Notes: generated by a model not told the origin, from the sequence alone. Shown: positions 18,424 through 26,587, counted from the stretch's first letter. The stretch: DNA of 64,000 nt from Pseudomonas alloputida (GCF_021283545.2 NZ_CP128540.1:2205501-2269500), one strand, 5' to 3'. Program-made: numbers and translations.

Positions 18424-18783
18424 TCAGGCGACGAAACGAGGAGTCAAAACCTGATGCGGACGGTTGCGCCAGAGATCGAAACCGTCGAGTAGCCAATTCA
18501 GTTCCTGGACGGTCAGTACGATAGCTTCGTCGGTCGCGTCGGGTGAAGTTTTGAAACGCTCGGCTTCGAGGCGCTTGAGCCAAAGGCAGAAGCCGTTGCG
18601 CTCCCAATACAACACCTTGATGCGGTTACGGGCTTTATTGAGGAAGACGAAAAGTACCGGGTCGAACACGGCGACCTTGATGTCCAGTTCGACCAGGGCA
18701 GTGAGGCCGTCGATGGACTTTCGAAAGTCCACGGGCTTGGGGTAGAGGTAGACTTTTTCGACTTTGCTGTCGGGGCGCATCAT
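18424..18783 (-). CDS. tnpB: IS66-family accessory protein TnpB (Orf2)
   Basis: IS66 Orf2-type protein required with TnpC for transposition. Recognised by VYLYPKPVDFRKSIDGLTALV near the N-terminus and by VLYWERNGFCLWLKRLEAERF in the centre. I chose the ATG at 18783 (MMRPDSKVEK); a further ATG at 18816 is possible. It lies 18 bp upstream of tnpC. Confidence 0.92.
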   Translation of the reverse strand: MMRPDSKVEKVYLYPKPVDFRKSIDGLTALVELDIKVAVFDPVLFVFLNKARNRIKVLYWERNGFCLWLKRLEAERFKTSPDATDEAIVLTVQELNWLLDGFDLWRNRPHQVLTPRFVA

Positions 18784-18868
18784 GGCGGGCTGGCTCCAGA
18801 AAGAAATCGGGAGCACAGCATCGGGAATCAGGTGGACGGTTGGAATGTGGGGATGATGGATCCCTTAC

Positions 18869-19849
18869 CACCAGTCCATGCGACTGCAGCTCATCGAACA
18901 AGGCAATGTTGGAGGAGGGGATGCCATCCACTGCCTGGGCGAGCAGGTAAGCGCGCAGTTTGTCGGTGGCGGTCTTGCTGACCAGCCACAGATGGTCTTG
19001 GGTAAGCCAGCCAGCCGCGCCGGGCTGGTTGAATTTGAACTCTTTTTTGGCCAGGTGACGCAGGCCTGTGAGTAGGTGATGCTGCAACGAATGTTTGGGT
19101 GCCTGCAGGGCTTTGGTGGGATTGGCGCCGATGTTCTGCGCGGTGGAGACCCGGTCAGCTTGTAGCACCAGTTCCCCGAGGGTGCCGGCGTGCTCGTAGT
19201 GATTGGCCAGCAGGAACAGTAGGTGTCCCCACAGGATTGGATAGTTGCTGAGCCAGTCAAGCTGACGGGATGTCAAAACTTGTGTGTACAGCAGCCCGGT
19301 GGCGGCGCCGTGAAGCTTGTAATCGCGGCCGGCTACGTAGCGAAAGCGGTAGGGCAGGGTCAGAGGACCGTGCCAGGGGTGCCACACCTCACCATTTTCA
19401 TACTCGACCTGCAGGTCGACGGCAATCTTACCAATGTCGTGAAGCAGGGCGCCGTAGGCAATCGCCGCGCTCCAGGCGTCGGCCTGGGCGGCCTGGTCTT
19501 CCGGTGCGGCGCCGCTGGGTAGCAGGTACGACTGGCGCAGCTTCAAACTGCAGGCCACCAGTTCCAGTCCATGGTCCAGCATGCCGCCCGGATAGGCATG
19601 GTGGTGGCTTTCGCTGGCGGGGAGTTGCTGTACATAGCTGGCGTAGCGGTGGATCGGGTCAAGGTAGAGCTGATTGAACTGCGGCTCGGAGAGCGCCGTG
19701 TATTGCCAGATGCGCTGCAGCAACTTTTTCCGGTGGTCGGCACAGAGCAGGGATTCGGCGAGTAGTGGGAGGAGAAATCCCTCGGGCGCTGGAGCGAGTA
19801 TGGGCTCCGCAGCATTGCCTTTTTCATGCTTGAACCACCAGCGCTTCAT
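18869..19849 (-). pseudogene. MobH (TraI_2) relaxase, N-terminal fragment interrupted by IS66
   Basis: Front part (327 codons) of a MobH-class relaxase that nicks oriT and leads the strand during conjugation. The class-defining histidine motif HHHAYPGGMLDHGLEL lies at 82-97, and the HD metal pair (ALLHDIGK) at 134-141. The reading frame runs into the IS and would end in foreign residues at 18635, losing the C-terminal domain. It belongs to the type IV secretion genes at 24.7-62 kb. The 222 bp upstream hold repeats and a palindrome that could be oriT. Confidence 0.88.
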
Positions 19850-20071
19850 CGGGTTACCTGCTTTGTATTCAGAAGGTCCTTTTGCCTTTTCGGATAGGCC
19901 TCTTACCCTTGTGCCCCCTTACCATTGCCGCCGTTACCCTTTAACGCCTTGAGCCTTTTCGCGAACGCGAAAATTCGAAGCCTGGCGCATCGGGTTACCT
20001 GTGGTACCGGAATGACCTGTCCTTTTCCTGTGAGGTAGACTGTCCGGCATTATTTCGAGGAAGGTGGCCTG
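19850..20071. promoter_or_regulatory. Repeat-rich region upstream of the relaxase gene (candidate oriT/operator)
   Basis: The 222 bp contain a perfect 18-bp palindrome TTTTCGCGAACGCGAAAA (19956-19973). Five TTACC motifs lie at 19854, 19903, 19919, 19934 and 19995, two of the gaps being 15-16 bp. A direct repeat CATCGGGTTACCTG occurs at 19847-19860 and 19989-20002. Relaxase genes often lie beside oriT and under self-repression, so both roles are plausible. It is not proven. Confidence 0.4.
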
Positions 20072-20266
20072 ATGACGTTGAGCGATGCCATTTTGATCGT
20101 GCTACTGGCTGACCGGATTCATGGTACCGATGCTGCCATTCGATCGGCCGCCACGCGCTGTGCGAAACAGCTGCCACGCAGTCAGCGCGATATGTTGTTC
20201 AAGATCGGCAACAGTGCCGCACCTCGTGAACTAGTGGGGCACCTTTGCCAGTTCTTGCCGGACTGA
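20072..20266 (+). CDS. Small hypothetical protein
   Basis: The 64-aa protein (MTLSDAILIVLLADRIHGTD...) has a GAGGAAGG ribosome site 7-8 nt upstream. It contains a hydrophobic first helix and a basic centre (RSAATRCAKQLPRSQRDML). It is divergent from the relaxase gene. I do not recognise a named family; similar short proteins occur near H-NS-like genes in pseudomonads, but this is from memory. Confidence 0.55.
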   Translation: MTLSDAILIVLLADRIHGTDAAIRSAATRCAKQLPRSQRDMLFKIGNSAAPRELVGHLCQFLPD

Positions 20267-20381
20267 TTAGTCACATGGATATGTGCACATTTTGAGGGAT
20301 GAAAAGTTAGCTGGAGAGTCAGTTAACGCTCGGCTAGTAGTTGTGCCTCAGGTAATATCGCCGCACATGCCCCAACCCTAG

Positions 20382-21548
20382 GGAATCTCCGAACAAGTCT
20401 TCAAATGTGCTGAAATACGCCTGACCACCTGATCCGAGCCGCCCATGAGCCAGATGAGCTTTTCCGATTTCGAATATGCCGGCAAGCGCAAGCAGACACG
20501 CCGCGAACGCTTCCTCGCTGAGATGGATCAGGTCGTACCCTGGACAGATCTGTTGGGCCTAATCGAGCCGTTCTACCCCAAGGCCGGTGGTGGTAGAAAA
20601 CCCTACCCGCTGGAAACCATGCTGCGGATTCATCTGTTGCAGAACTGGTTCTCCCTGAGCGATCCGGCAATGGAAGAAGCGCTCTACGAAATTACCCCCA
20701 TGCGCCAGTTTGCACGCCTGACGTTGAGTGCACCGATCCCGGAGGACACCACGATCATGAACTTCCGGCACCTGCTGGAGAAGCATCAACTGGCGCCTGC
20801 AATTCTCGCGATCATCAACGGTTATTTGCAGGACAAAGGCCTGTCGCTGCGCCAAGGCACCATCGTCGACGCTACCATTATTCATGCCCCCAGCTCGACC
20901 AAGAACAAAGACGGCAAGCGCGATCCCGAAATGCATCAGACAAAGAAAGGGAACCAGTATTTCTTCGGTATGAAGGCGCATATCGGCGCTGACTCTGAGT
21001 CTGGACTGGTTCATCACGTCCATGGCACCGCCGCCAACATTGCCGATGTCACGCAAGTCGCCGAACTGCTCCACGGGGAAGAAAACGCGGTTTATGCGGA
21101 CGCTGGCTACACCGGTGTCGAGAAGCGTGATGAGCATGAAAAACGTAACGTGATCTGGCAAATCGCGGCTCGGCGCAGCACGTATTCCAAGCTGAACAAA
21201 CGCAGCCTGCTGTACAAAACCAAGCGCAAGATCGAGTACTGCAAAGCGCAGACACGCGCCAAGGTTGAGCATCCGTTTCGGGTCATCAAACGCCAGTTTG
21301 GTTACGTGAAAGTACGCTTTCGTGGGCTGATGAAAAACACGGCTCAGTTGACCACGCTGTTTGCCCTGTCGAACCTGTGGATGGCTCGAAAACAACTGAT
21401 GGGTATGGGTGAGTTGCGCGCTTAATACGGGAAACGTGGCGAAAAACGCTCTCAACTCACGCTGCATCACGCCGTTTTCAGGAAATAGCGCCGTGTGCTG
21501 ACAAATTACGGTTTTCCACCGCCGCTCGCCAAGTTGATCGGAGCATCC
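20382..21548 (+). mobile_element. IS5-family insertion sequence (1167 bp) upstream of the mvaT-like gene
   Basis: The ends are inverted repeats: left GGAATCTCCGAACAA and right (complement) GGATGCTCCGATCAA. The element is flanked by the 4-bp duplication CTAG (20378-20381 and 21549-21552), typical for IS5. Its right end is 16 bp from the ATG of the mvaT-like gene, so it has separated that gene from its original upstream region. Confidence 0.92.
20445..21425 (+). CDS. IS5-family transposase
   Basis: The 326-aa DDE transposase begins MSQMSFSDFEYAGKRKQTRRERFLAEMD, typical of the IS5 subgroup. It has the DUF772 N-terminal domain (YPLETMLRIHLLQNWFSLSDPAMEEALYE), the catalytic motifs VDATIIHAP and ADAGYTGVEKR, and a final basic E-motif region (KVEHPFRVIKRQFGYVKVRF). 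It is intact and read towards the mvaT-like gene. Confidence 0.95.
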   Translation: MSQMSFSDFEYAGKRKQTRRERFLAEMDQVVPWTDLLGLIEPFYPKAGGGRKPYPLETMLRIHLLQNWFSLSDPAMEEALYEITPMRQFARLTLSAPIPEDTTIMNFRHLLEKHQLAPAILAIINGYLQDKGLSLRQGTIVDATIIHAPSSTKNKDGKRDPEMHQTKKGNQYFFGMKAHIGADSESGLVHHVHGTAANIADVTQVAELLHGEENAVYADAGYTGVEKRDEHEKRNVIWQIAARRSTYSKLNKRSLLYKTKRKIEYCKAQTRAKVEHPFRVIKRQFGYVKVRFRGLMKNTAQLTTLFALSNLWMARKQLMGMGELRA

Positions 21549-21564
21549 CTAGGAAAGATTTCAC

Positions 21565-21894
21565 ATGTCCAAACTTGCCGAATTCAAAGCACTGGAAGCT
21601 CAACTGGCTGCTCAACTTCAACAGCTGGACGCGATGAAAAACGATTCCGGCCTGAAGCAGGAAATCGAGTACGGCATGAACCTGCGCCAGGTCATCACCA
21701 TTCTCGACCCGTCCAAGGGCGCAAGCGTGAGTACTTCCAGCTCCACCGCCGCTCAGCGCAAGCCGCGTGAGGTCAAACGCTACAAGCACCCGCACAGCGG
21801 CGAGATCGTCGAAACCAAGGGCGGCAATCACAAGATCCTCAAGCAGTGGAAGCAGGAGCACGGCTCGGATGTCGTCGAGAGCTGGCTGCAGTAA
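21565..21894 (+). CDS. MvaT/MvaU-family H-NS-like xenogeneic silencer
   Basis: The 109-aa protein has the MvaT layout: an N-terminal coiled coil for dimers (about 3-35, LAEFKALEAQLAAQLQQLD), a serine/threonine-rich linker (about 55-68), and a C-terminal AT-hook-like DNA-binding domain with KRYKHPHSGEIVETKGGNHKILKQWK ending VESWLQ. These proteins coat AT-rich horizontally acquired DNA and repress it. Plasmid Pmr and several P. putida Tur proteins are relatives. The IS5 right end lies directly upstream, with the CTAGGAAAG duplication junction also serving as ribosome site. A hairpin terminator follows. Confidence 0.92.
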   Translation: MSKLAEFKALEAQLAAQLQQLDAMKNDSGLKQEIEYGMNLRQVITILDPSKGASVSTSSSTAAQRKPREVKRYKHPHSGEIVETKGGNHKILKQWKQEHGSDVVESWLQ

Positions 21895-21941
21895 TCGCTT
21901 GCTCAATTGCAGCGGCCGATGGTCGGCGTTGCAGGCAAAAC

Positions 21942-21966
21942 AAAGGCCCCGGTTGGGGCCTTTCTA
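21942..21966. terminator. Bidirectional terminator between mvaT-like and ardC genes
   Basis: A 9-bp stem AAAGGCCCC/GGGGCCTTT with a GGTT loop, T's on the plus side and A's on the other, lies between the two convergent genes. Confidence 0.85.
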
Positions 21967-21980
21967 TTTGAAGTGAAAAG

Positions 21981-22919
21981 TCACGCCGTGAGCCGTTCGG
22001 TCGTCTCGCTGGCCTGATCCAACTGCAGCGCCAACAGGTACTCGGAAGCCTCACGGGCCAGCCCACTGGCGCGGAAGATGGCTCGCTTATCCTCCTTGAG
22101 GATCTTCAACCAGGACGCCAGGTACTCCTCATGGCGTAACTCGCCCTGGGTGCCGGTGAGGGCGCAGAGAAACGCTGCGCCCATCTCCGCGACCAACTCC
22201 TCGAAGGCGTACGCCGCAGAGCCGAATGCGTGTCCGCCTGTGATGCCTTCCCGGTTGAGGCGGGCGTGGTGACCCGACCAGTGCGTCAGCTCATGCAGCG
22301 CGGTCGCGTAGTAGCTGCCGACGTCCACGAACTGGGCCTTGGTGGGCAATTGAATGAGATCCCGGATCGGTAGATAAAACGCGTCATCCCCGTAGCGGTG
22401 TTCGATGCGTGCGCCGCTGGCGGCCAACAGACGCTCGGCAGGTGCATGATCGATGAATGCCATCGGATCTTTACCCTCGTCGTGGTACTGCTCGTCGTTG
22501 GGTAGTCCCTCGGTCTGCTCGATGTTGAACAGGCAATGCGTTCGTAGCAGTGCGAACTGCACCATCTTGACGTTACCTTGCTCATCACGGACGACCTGGC
22601 CGTCTTCGTCGTGTGCTTCCTTGCTCATGGGTTTGTACAGCACTGCGAGGGTCGATTGTTCGCCCTTGCGCACATGCCCACCGGCTTTCCGTGCCTGGTT
22701 GTAGGTGAGCCAGCGATCCTGGCGGTACCCGCGCAGACGCGCTTCGGCCCATAGCAGTGGAATGTTGATACCGGCATAGGGGCGCCGGGTAATCGCGTTA
22801 ATGGGGAAAGGTGCGTCAACACTTGAGCCTGAAGTGGTCCAGGGTTTGATCCACGGGATCACCCCCTGATTCAGAGCGTTGACGATCTTGTTGGTGACGT
22901 CCAGGTAGATATCGGACAT
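21981..22919 (-). CDS. ardC: ArdC-type antirestriction protein (zincin-like)
   Basis: The 312-aa protein has the ArdC N-terminal ssDNA-binding domain (DVTNKIVNALNQGVIPWIKPW...) and the C-terminal metallopeptidase-like domain with HELTHWSGH (HExxH plus a third histidine). It is followed by AYAFEELVAEMGAAFLCA. ArdC-type proteins protect incoming single-stranded DNA from host restriction during conjugation. No ribosome site is strongly visible, but MSDIYLDVTNKIV is the family start. It fits the ICE context, and is notable beside a PARIS system that reacts to anti-restriction proteins. Confidence 0.9.
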   Translation of the reverse strand: MSDIYLDVTNKIVNALNQGVIPWIKPWTTSGSSVDAPFPINAITRRPYAGINIPLLWAEARLRGYRQDRWLTYNQARKAGGHVRKGEQSTLAVLYKPMSKEAHDEDGQVVRDEQGNVKMVQFALLRTHCLFNIEQTEGLPNDEQYHDEGKDPMAFIDHAPAERLLAASGARIEHRYGDDAFYLPIRDLIQLPTKAQFVDVGSYYATALHELTHWSGHHARLNREGITGGHAFGSAAYAFEELVAEMGAAFLCALTGTQGELRHEEYLASWLKILKEDKRAIFRASGLAREASEYLLALQLDQASETTERLTA

Positions 22920-23003
22920 GGCGTTCTCCAGTCAAGGAAGGGGAACGCTGCCCGGCCGGGAAGGGTTCCCGGTGGGGTAAGTGGACAGTGGTAGGGTGGG
23001 CGT

Positions 23004-23513
23004 TCAGGCCGATGAGATGTCCACACCGATCTCATGTGGCAACCTGATATGAAGAAAAACAGGGCCGGTTTCTGGCGTGATGTGAGTTACCTGAAACTGA
23101 GTGACTGACGCCGAGGAGCGTGATTCACTCTGGGAAGCTTGATCGAGTAGCAAGTCGAGCGATTGGCGCAAGTGGTGATCTACCGAAGCCAGAGCGATGC
23201 CCAATACGGTCTGCAAGCGCTGTCCTGATTGCTCAACTGTGTCAGTAGCCGTACCAACCTCGGCGATGAATTGCCATACCCCTGGGCTCAGGACAATGGC
23301 AGGTAAGGAGCGGTTATTCCTGGACACTGGTGCCTCCCGGGAGCTGATCCAGCGATGGCCTCCAGGAGCATCCCGGGTAAGTTCCATCGCCACCGCGCTC
23401 ACTGAAAACTTGGCGTGTCCAGGCATTAAAACGCGCTTGCTCGTGGGGTCAACGCCTAATCCAGCCTGCCTTGCAGGTCGAGTTTCCAGCCGCTTCCAGC
23501 GAAGTTTTTCCAT
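23004..23513 (-). CDS. Hypothetical element protein
   Basis: A 169-aa reading frame (MEKLRWKRLETRPARQAGLG...) that is not recognised. It appears soluble with a mixed composition; the middle holds LPAIVLSPGVWQFIAEVG and the tail is hydrophobic-alternating (QVTHITPETGPVFLHIRLPHE). It lies between the ardC and DUF3085-like genes in the same direction, which supports it being real. The ribosome site is weak and competing frames exist on the other strand. Confidence 0.4.
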   Translation of the reverse strand: MEKLRWKRLETRPARQAGLGVDPTSKRVLMPGHAKFSVSAVAMELTRDAPGGHRWISSREAPVSRNNRSLPAIVLSPGVWQFIAEVGTATDTVEQSGQRLQTVLGIALASVDHHLRQSLDLLLDQASQSESRSSASVTQFQVTHITPETGPVFLHIRLPHEIGVDISSA

Positions 23514-23628
23514 CCCAAAACTTCAGATGAATCGCTCGCTGTTGTTGGCGTGGAGATTGAAAGGAGCGATGTCCCAGAGAGGCACAAATTCGTGCTTCCC
23601 TGGAACATCGCATGTGTCTCCAGAGCAG

Positions 23629-23895
23629 TCAGGATTTCCCGGGCAGGGCAATCTCAGCAGCGATGTACAGGTGCGTGGATGTGGCCTCAATCACCAATGC
23701 CCCGTCGGTGCCGCGTAGGCTTTCCAGAACGGGATCATCAAGGTCGAAGTACTCGGCAAAATCGTCGCCACCGAATTCACTGCGAGCGCGATTCCACCAG
23801 GCGTCAAAGTCGTCGACGTCAGGGTTGCAACCCATGGCGTAGGCAATGTGTTTGCGGCTACTTCCGTCGGATTTGCTTTCGCCGAACTCGGACAT
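23629..23895 (-). CDS. DUF3085-like small protein, apparently truncated at the front
   Basis: The 88-aa acidic protein contains HIAYAMGCNPDVDDFDAWWNRARSEFGGDDFAEYFDL, which resembles the conserved block of DUF3085 element proteins. The frame stays open upstream to 24031 with family-like text (GGVKDHGVYLMS). It is closed there by two consecutive TGA codons and has no alternative start, so the N-terminal part seems lost or out of frame. The function of the family is unknown. Assignment is from motif memory. Confidence 0.5.
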   Translation of the reverse strand: MSEFGESKSDGSSRKHIAYAMGCNPDVDDFDAWWNRARSEFGGDDFAEYFDLDDPVLESLRGTDGALVIEATSTHLYIAAEIALPGKS

Positions 23896-24369
23896 GAGGT
23901 AGACACCGTGGTCTTTGACCCCTCCAGGCAGTGCGGAGGAATGCCACCCATGCGGGAAGAATTCCCAGCACGGAAATGGAAAAGGAGCTTCAACGGAGCA
24001 GGGCTCAGTGAGGCCGATGTAAAAGAGCGCTCATCACCGCGGGAGCGGTAACCGGGCGAGCCACCGAACGCTAATCGCCCTTGGGACAACCGTCACGGGA
24101 GTGACGTGGCCTTGAAGGTTGAGGCCACCTGGGGTGCTGGAATTCCAGCGCTTGCATGTCCGGTGTATCAAGCGGGCCGGCATTGCGTCAATGAAGATTT
24201 TCAGGGGGGCGTACTGCGTCAATCCATGCGGTGCCACTGGTGATCAGCAGCGTAAACCAAGTGATCAACGGTCATGGAAAACTGCGTGAGAGGAGTAAGC
24301 TAAGGCTTGGATCCAAATTGTTTAAAGCGGTTTGACCGCACGTGCGGTGAAGTAAATGGAGATAGGAAA
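23896..24369. other. Intergenic stretch without a clear gene
   Basis: About 470 bp. The left part (to 24031) is the open extension of the DUF3085-like frame. The rest has GC-rich short inverted segments and no reading frame with a ribosome site that I would defend. An AGAGGAGTAAG motif at about 24289 is not followed by a start. Confidence 0.4.
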
Positions 24370-24729
24370 ATGGCGACTCCAGCGTCTTCAAACTCCAACC
24401 GGACTTCTTTCGGCAAGTATTTGATTCGTGCCGCAACTCGCGCGGGTCGATTGGTGAATCAGCTAGAAGCCAGCGTGCTGCATTCACCGATGTTGGCGAG
24501 CGTGCCGTTTGGGTATCGCCGGCTCGGTATGCAGATTGTTAAGGTGATTCTTTTGCTTGCTGTTGCATCAGTTGCATTCTTCCTGGCGGTCGGAATGGTA
24601 GCCCTATGGGCGTTTGCCGCGCAGCCTATTGAAGCGAGTGATGATGAGCCCGATGTATTCGAGGTTAGCCATCCTCAGCATCGTTTCAAGTATCCAGAAA
24701 TGTACGACGAACACGGATCACTTCGTTAA
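24370..24729 (+). CDS. Small membrane protein, possibly DUF3742 family
   Basis: The 119-aa protein starts at MATPASSNSNRTS, preceded by GGAGATAGG. It has a basic N-terminal half, one or two membrane segments (about 60-85, VKVILLLAVASVAFFLAVGMVALWAFA) and an acidic tail ending with YPEMYDEHG. This layout and the position beside TraG-N fit DUF3742 element proteins. Here it faces the tra operon (opposite strand), whereas I would expect the same strand. Confidence 0.55.
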   Translation: MATPASSNSNRTSFGKYLIRAATRAGRLVNQLEASVLHSPMLASVPFGYRRLGMQIVKVILLLAVASVAFFLAVGMVALWAFAAQPIEASDDEPDVFEVSHPQHRFKYPEMYDEHGSLR

Positions 24730-24733
24730 CTGA

Positions 24734-26272
24734 TTACTTGAGCTTTTGTACGCTTCCAACAACTTGTGATGTTCCCTTCCCAGCTTGGAGTTTGGCACTC
24801 TCTGCACCTTGAGTAAGAAGGCTCTGGACGTTGCTGCCAACGTTGTACCCCGCCCAACTCATGGTTCCCAGAAAGAACATCGGGAGCACCAAAAACATCG
24901 CCCCCATCACGTACTCGATCACCTGTGCGGTGACCGTCCCATCCATGAACCCTGCCGTTGGTAATGTTAAAAGCGCCTGGTCCGTGACAGAGACCTGGTG
25001 ATACAGCGTGTCGAGCATGCTCGAGTCGATCCAGCGGGCCAGCTCCCACCAAAACGTCAGCATGTGTAGGGTGAACAGCGCGAAGGTAATCGTCATCAGC
25101 GCTTTGAGCTGATAGGTGCTGATCAGCAGCACCAGCGGCAGGCTGATGATCGTGCCCATGATCAGGAAGGCCTGCACCATTGGCAGTGCCGCACGCAGCG
25201 CATTCATCGCCGGGAAATTGCTGAACGAGCCCAAGGCCAGGCCGGTGTTGGTGGCCAGGTTGTTGAGCCCCTGTGTCAACGATCCACCTCGGGCACTGCT
25301 GCCATAGTCCTGGAACACCTGGCCAGGCGCCATGCTCAATGACTGCTGGCGCGGGCTCACCAGTTCACGCAGGGTAGCGTTTTCGATTTCGGTGGAGCTG
25401 TGTCCGGTCAGCCAACCGCGCAATTGCGTGAGCAGGTTTGGATCGACCTCGGCGACCAGGCGGTCGCGCAAGCCGACCGTGGCATCGCTCCACCACTGCT
25501 TGCAGGTTGGGTAGCCCGCACCGTTGTCCAACCGGGGCAGGGAGGTGTCTCGCGTCTCGTCATATGGCCAATCAACCCGGGGCGTGCGCGAGCGATCCGT
25601 GTCGTAATAGCCCGGCGTGTCGAGTAGGTAAGTCGAGCCAATCCAGGACGCATCGTAGCTCTGCGATTCGTCCAGCTCGGGGCGGTTAGTAAACAGCCGC
25701 GAGCGCGAATAGCCATAGCAGTCGCGGGTGAAATCGGCGACTTCCTGTAGCAGCACTTGATCGTTGATCCGTGAGCTGTCGATCTCCATGCGCATCGCGC
25801 GGATGTCGGGTGCGCAGGGGATGGACGCAGTCGCTGCAGCGGTGATGCCTTTGCTCATGGCATGCACCAGGTACCACCACACCGGCACGTTGGCGGATTT
25901 TTCGCCAATGGTGTTGAAGGTCATGCCCCAGGCCGTGTCTGTGGGCTTGGCCATCGACACCCCACAGCGCTGGCTCGCCGCATCGTCGAAGGTCACGGAG
26001 GAGAGGTTCAACGGGAAAAACGGCATGCAGCCAAACAGGATGACGACGTAGCTCATCCACAGGCGGTTCTCGACGCGGGGGATCGACAGCAAGCCCTTGT
26101 TGCCCTCGTCGGCGCCCTGTTGGCGGGCCGACAACCATTCCTGCAAGATGATCGCGCCAAACGGCGCGGCAAAGAGTCCGGTGTCCGCCAGCGTGTTCCA
26201 GATCCCGTTGTTGATGATCCACGCCAGCAGCGACAGGTAGTACTCGAGGTAGCTGTTGGTGCTCATGTTCAT
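24734..26272 (-). CDS. TraG N-terminal-domain conjugal transfer protein
   Basis: Inner-membrane protein of the mating channel with similarity to the N-terminal half of F-plasmid TraG. The 512 aa include early membrane helices (LSLLAWIINNGIWNTLADTGLF...), a large periplasmic domain (about 110-330, with paired cysteines) and four C-terminal membrane helices (about 355-475). It is the last gene of the tra block, 9 bp downstream of the small membrane gene at 26282. A GAGGTG site precedes the ATG at 26272. Confidence 0.88.
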   Translation of the reverse strand: MNMSTNSYLEYYLSLLAWIINNGIWNTLADTGLFAAPFGAIILQEWLSARQQGADEGNKGLLSIPRVENRLWMSYVVILFGCMPFFPLNLSSVTFDDAASQRCGVSMAKPTDTAWGMTFNTIGEKSANVPVWWYLVHAMSKGITAAATASIPCAPDIRAMRMEIDSSRINDQVLLQEVADFTRDCYGYSRSRLFTNRPELDESQSYDASWIGSTYLLDTPGYYDTDRSRTPRVDWPYDETRDTSLPRLDNGAGYPTCKQWWSDATVGLRDRLVAEVDPNLLTQLRGWLTGHSSTEIENATLRELVSPRQQSLSMAPGQVFQDYGSSARGGSLTQGLNNLATNTGLALGSFSNFPAMNALRAALPMVQAFLIMGTIISLPLVLLISTYQLKALMTITFALFTLHMLTFWWELARWIDSSMLDTLYHQVSVTDQALLTLPTAGFMDGTVTAQVIEYVMGAMFLVLPMFFLGTMSWAGYNVGSNVQSLLTQGAESAKLQAGKGTSQVVGSVQKLK

Positions 26273-26281
26273 GACTGCACC

Positions 26282-26587
26282 TCACACTCGTGACAGTTCG
26301 ACCAGGACGATCGAGCCAAAGCCGACCAGCCCCAAGCGCATGAGCCGTTGCTGGTCTTTAGGTAACGGCCGCGAGCGCAATGCTGTGGTCCAGCCGGCGA
26401 AGATCAGGCTGTATAGCAGAGCTCGCCAGTAGGCGAAGTAGGGCGTATTCCCCCGCGCATCCTCGAACCAATCGACTTGGGGGCCGTTCAGTTGCAGCGC
26501 CATCCAGGCAACCAGCAACGTAACGATCATTGAGCCGAAGATCAGCAGCACTCGGGCAACCGTGCTCCTCACAGAACGCGGCATCAT
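26282..26587 (-). CDS. Small membrane protein of the ICE transfer region
   Basis: The 101-aa protein has three hydrophobic segments (about 11-30, 50-66 and 84-98) and a positively charged linker. A protein of this size regularly lies between the TIGR03755 and TraG-N genes in ICEs of this class. No function is known. Its start overlaps the TIGR03755 stop by 4 bp, so it belongs to the operon. Confidence 0.75.
   Translation of the reverse strand: MMPRSVRSTVARVLLIFGSMIVTLLVAWMALQLNGPQVDWFEDARGNTPYFAYWRALLYSLIFAGWTTALRSRPLPKDQQRLMRLGLVGFGSIVLVELSRV

Larger units (their letters stand above)
16828..18868 (-). mobile_element. IS66-family insertion sequence (2041 bp) inside the relaxase gene
   Basis: The ends are imperfect inverted repeats: left GTAACCGATCCATGAACCCC and, read on the other strand, right GTAAGGGATCCATCATCCCC, with further matching to about 28 bp. 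The element is flanked by an 8-bp direct repeat CACCAGTC (16820-16827 and 18869-18876), the duplication size expected of IS66. It encodes tnpB and tnpC but has no room for tnpA (only 85 bp between tnpB and the right end), as in the shorter members of the family. The intact ends and genes suggest a recent insertion. Confidence 0.95.

Noticed and set aside
16828..18868. Treating the DNA between the relaxase fragments as a separate gene cluster with its own small membrane or regulatory genes
   Set aside because: Inverted repeats, 8-bp duplication and tnpB/tnpC show that it is one IS66 element.
23197..23718. 173-codon plus-strand frame overlapping the hypothetical gene at 23004-23513
   Set aside because: The minus-strand frame agrees in direction with its neighbours and the plus frame has no ribosome site; neither is strongly supported.
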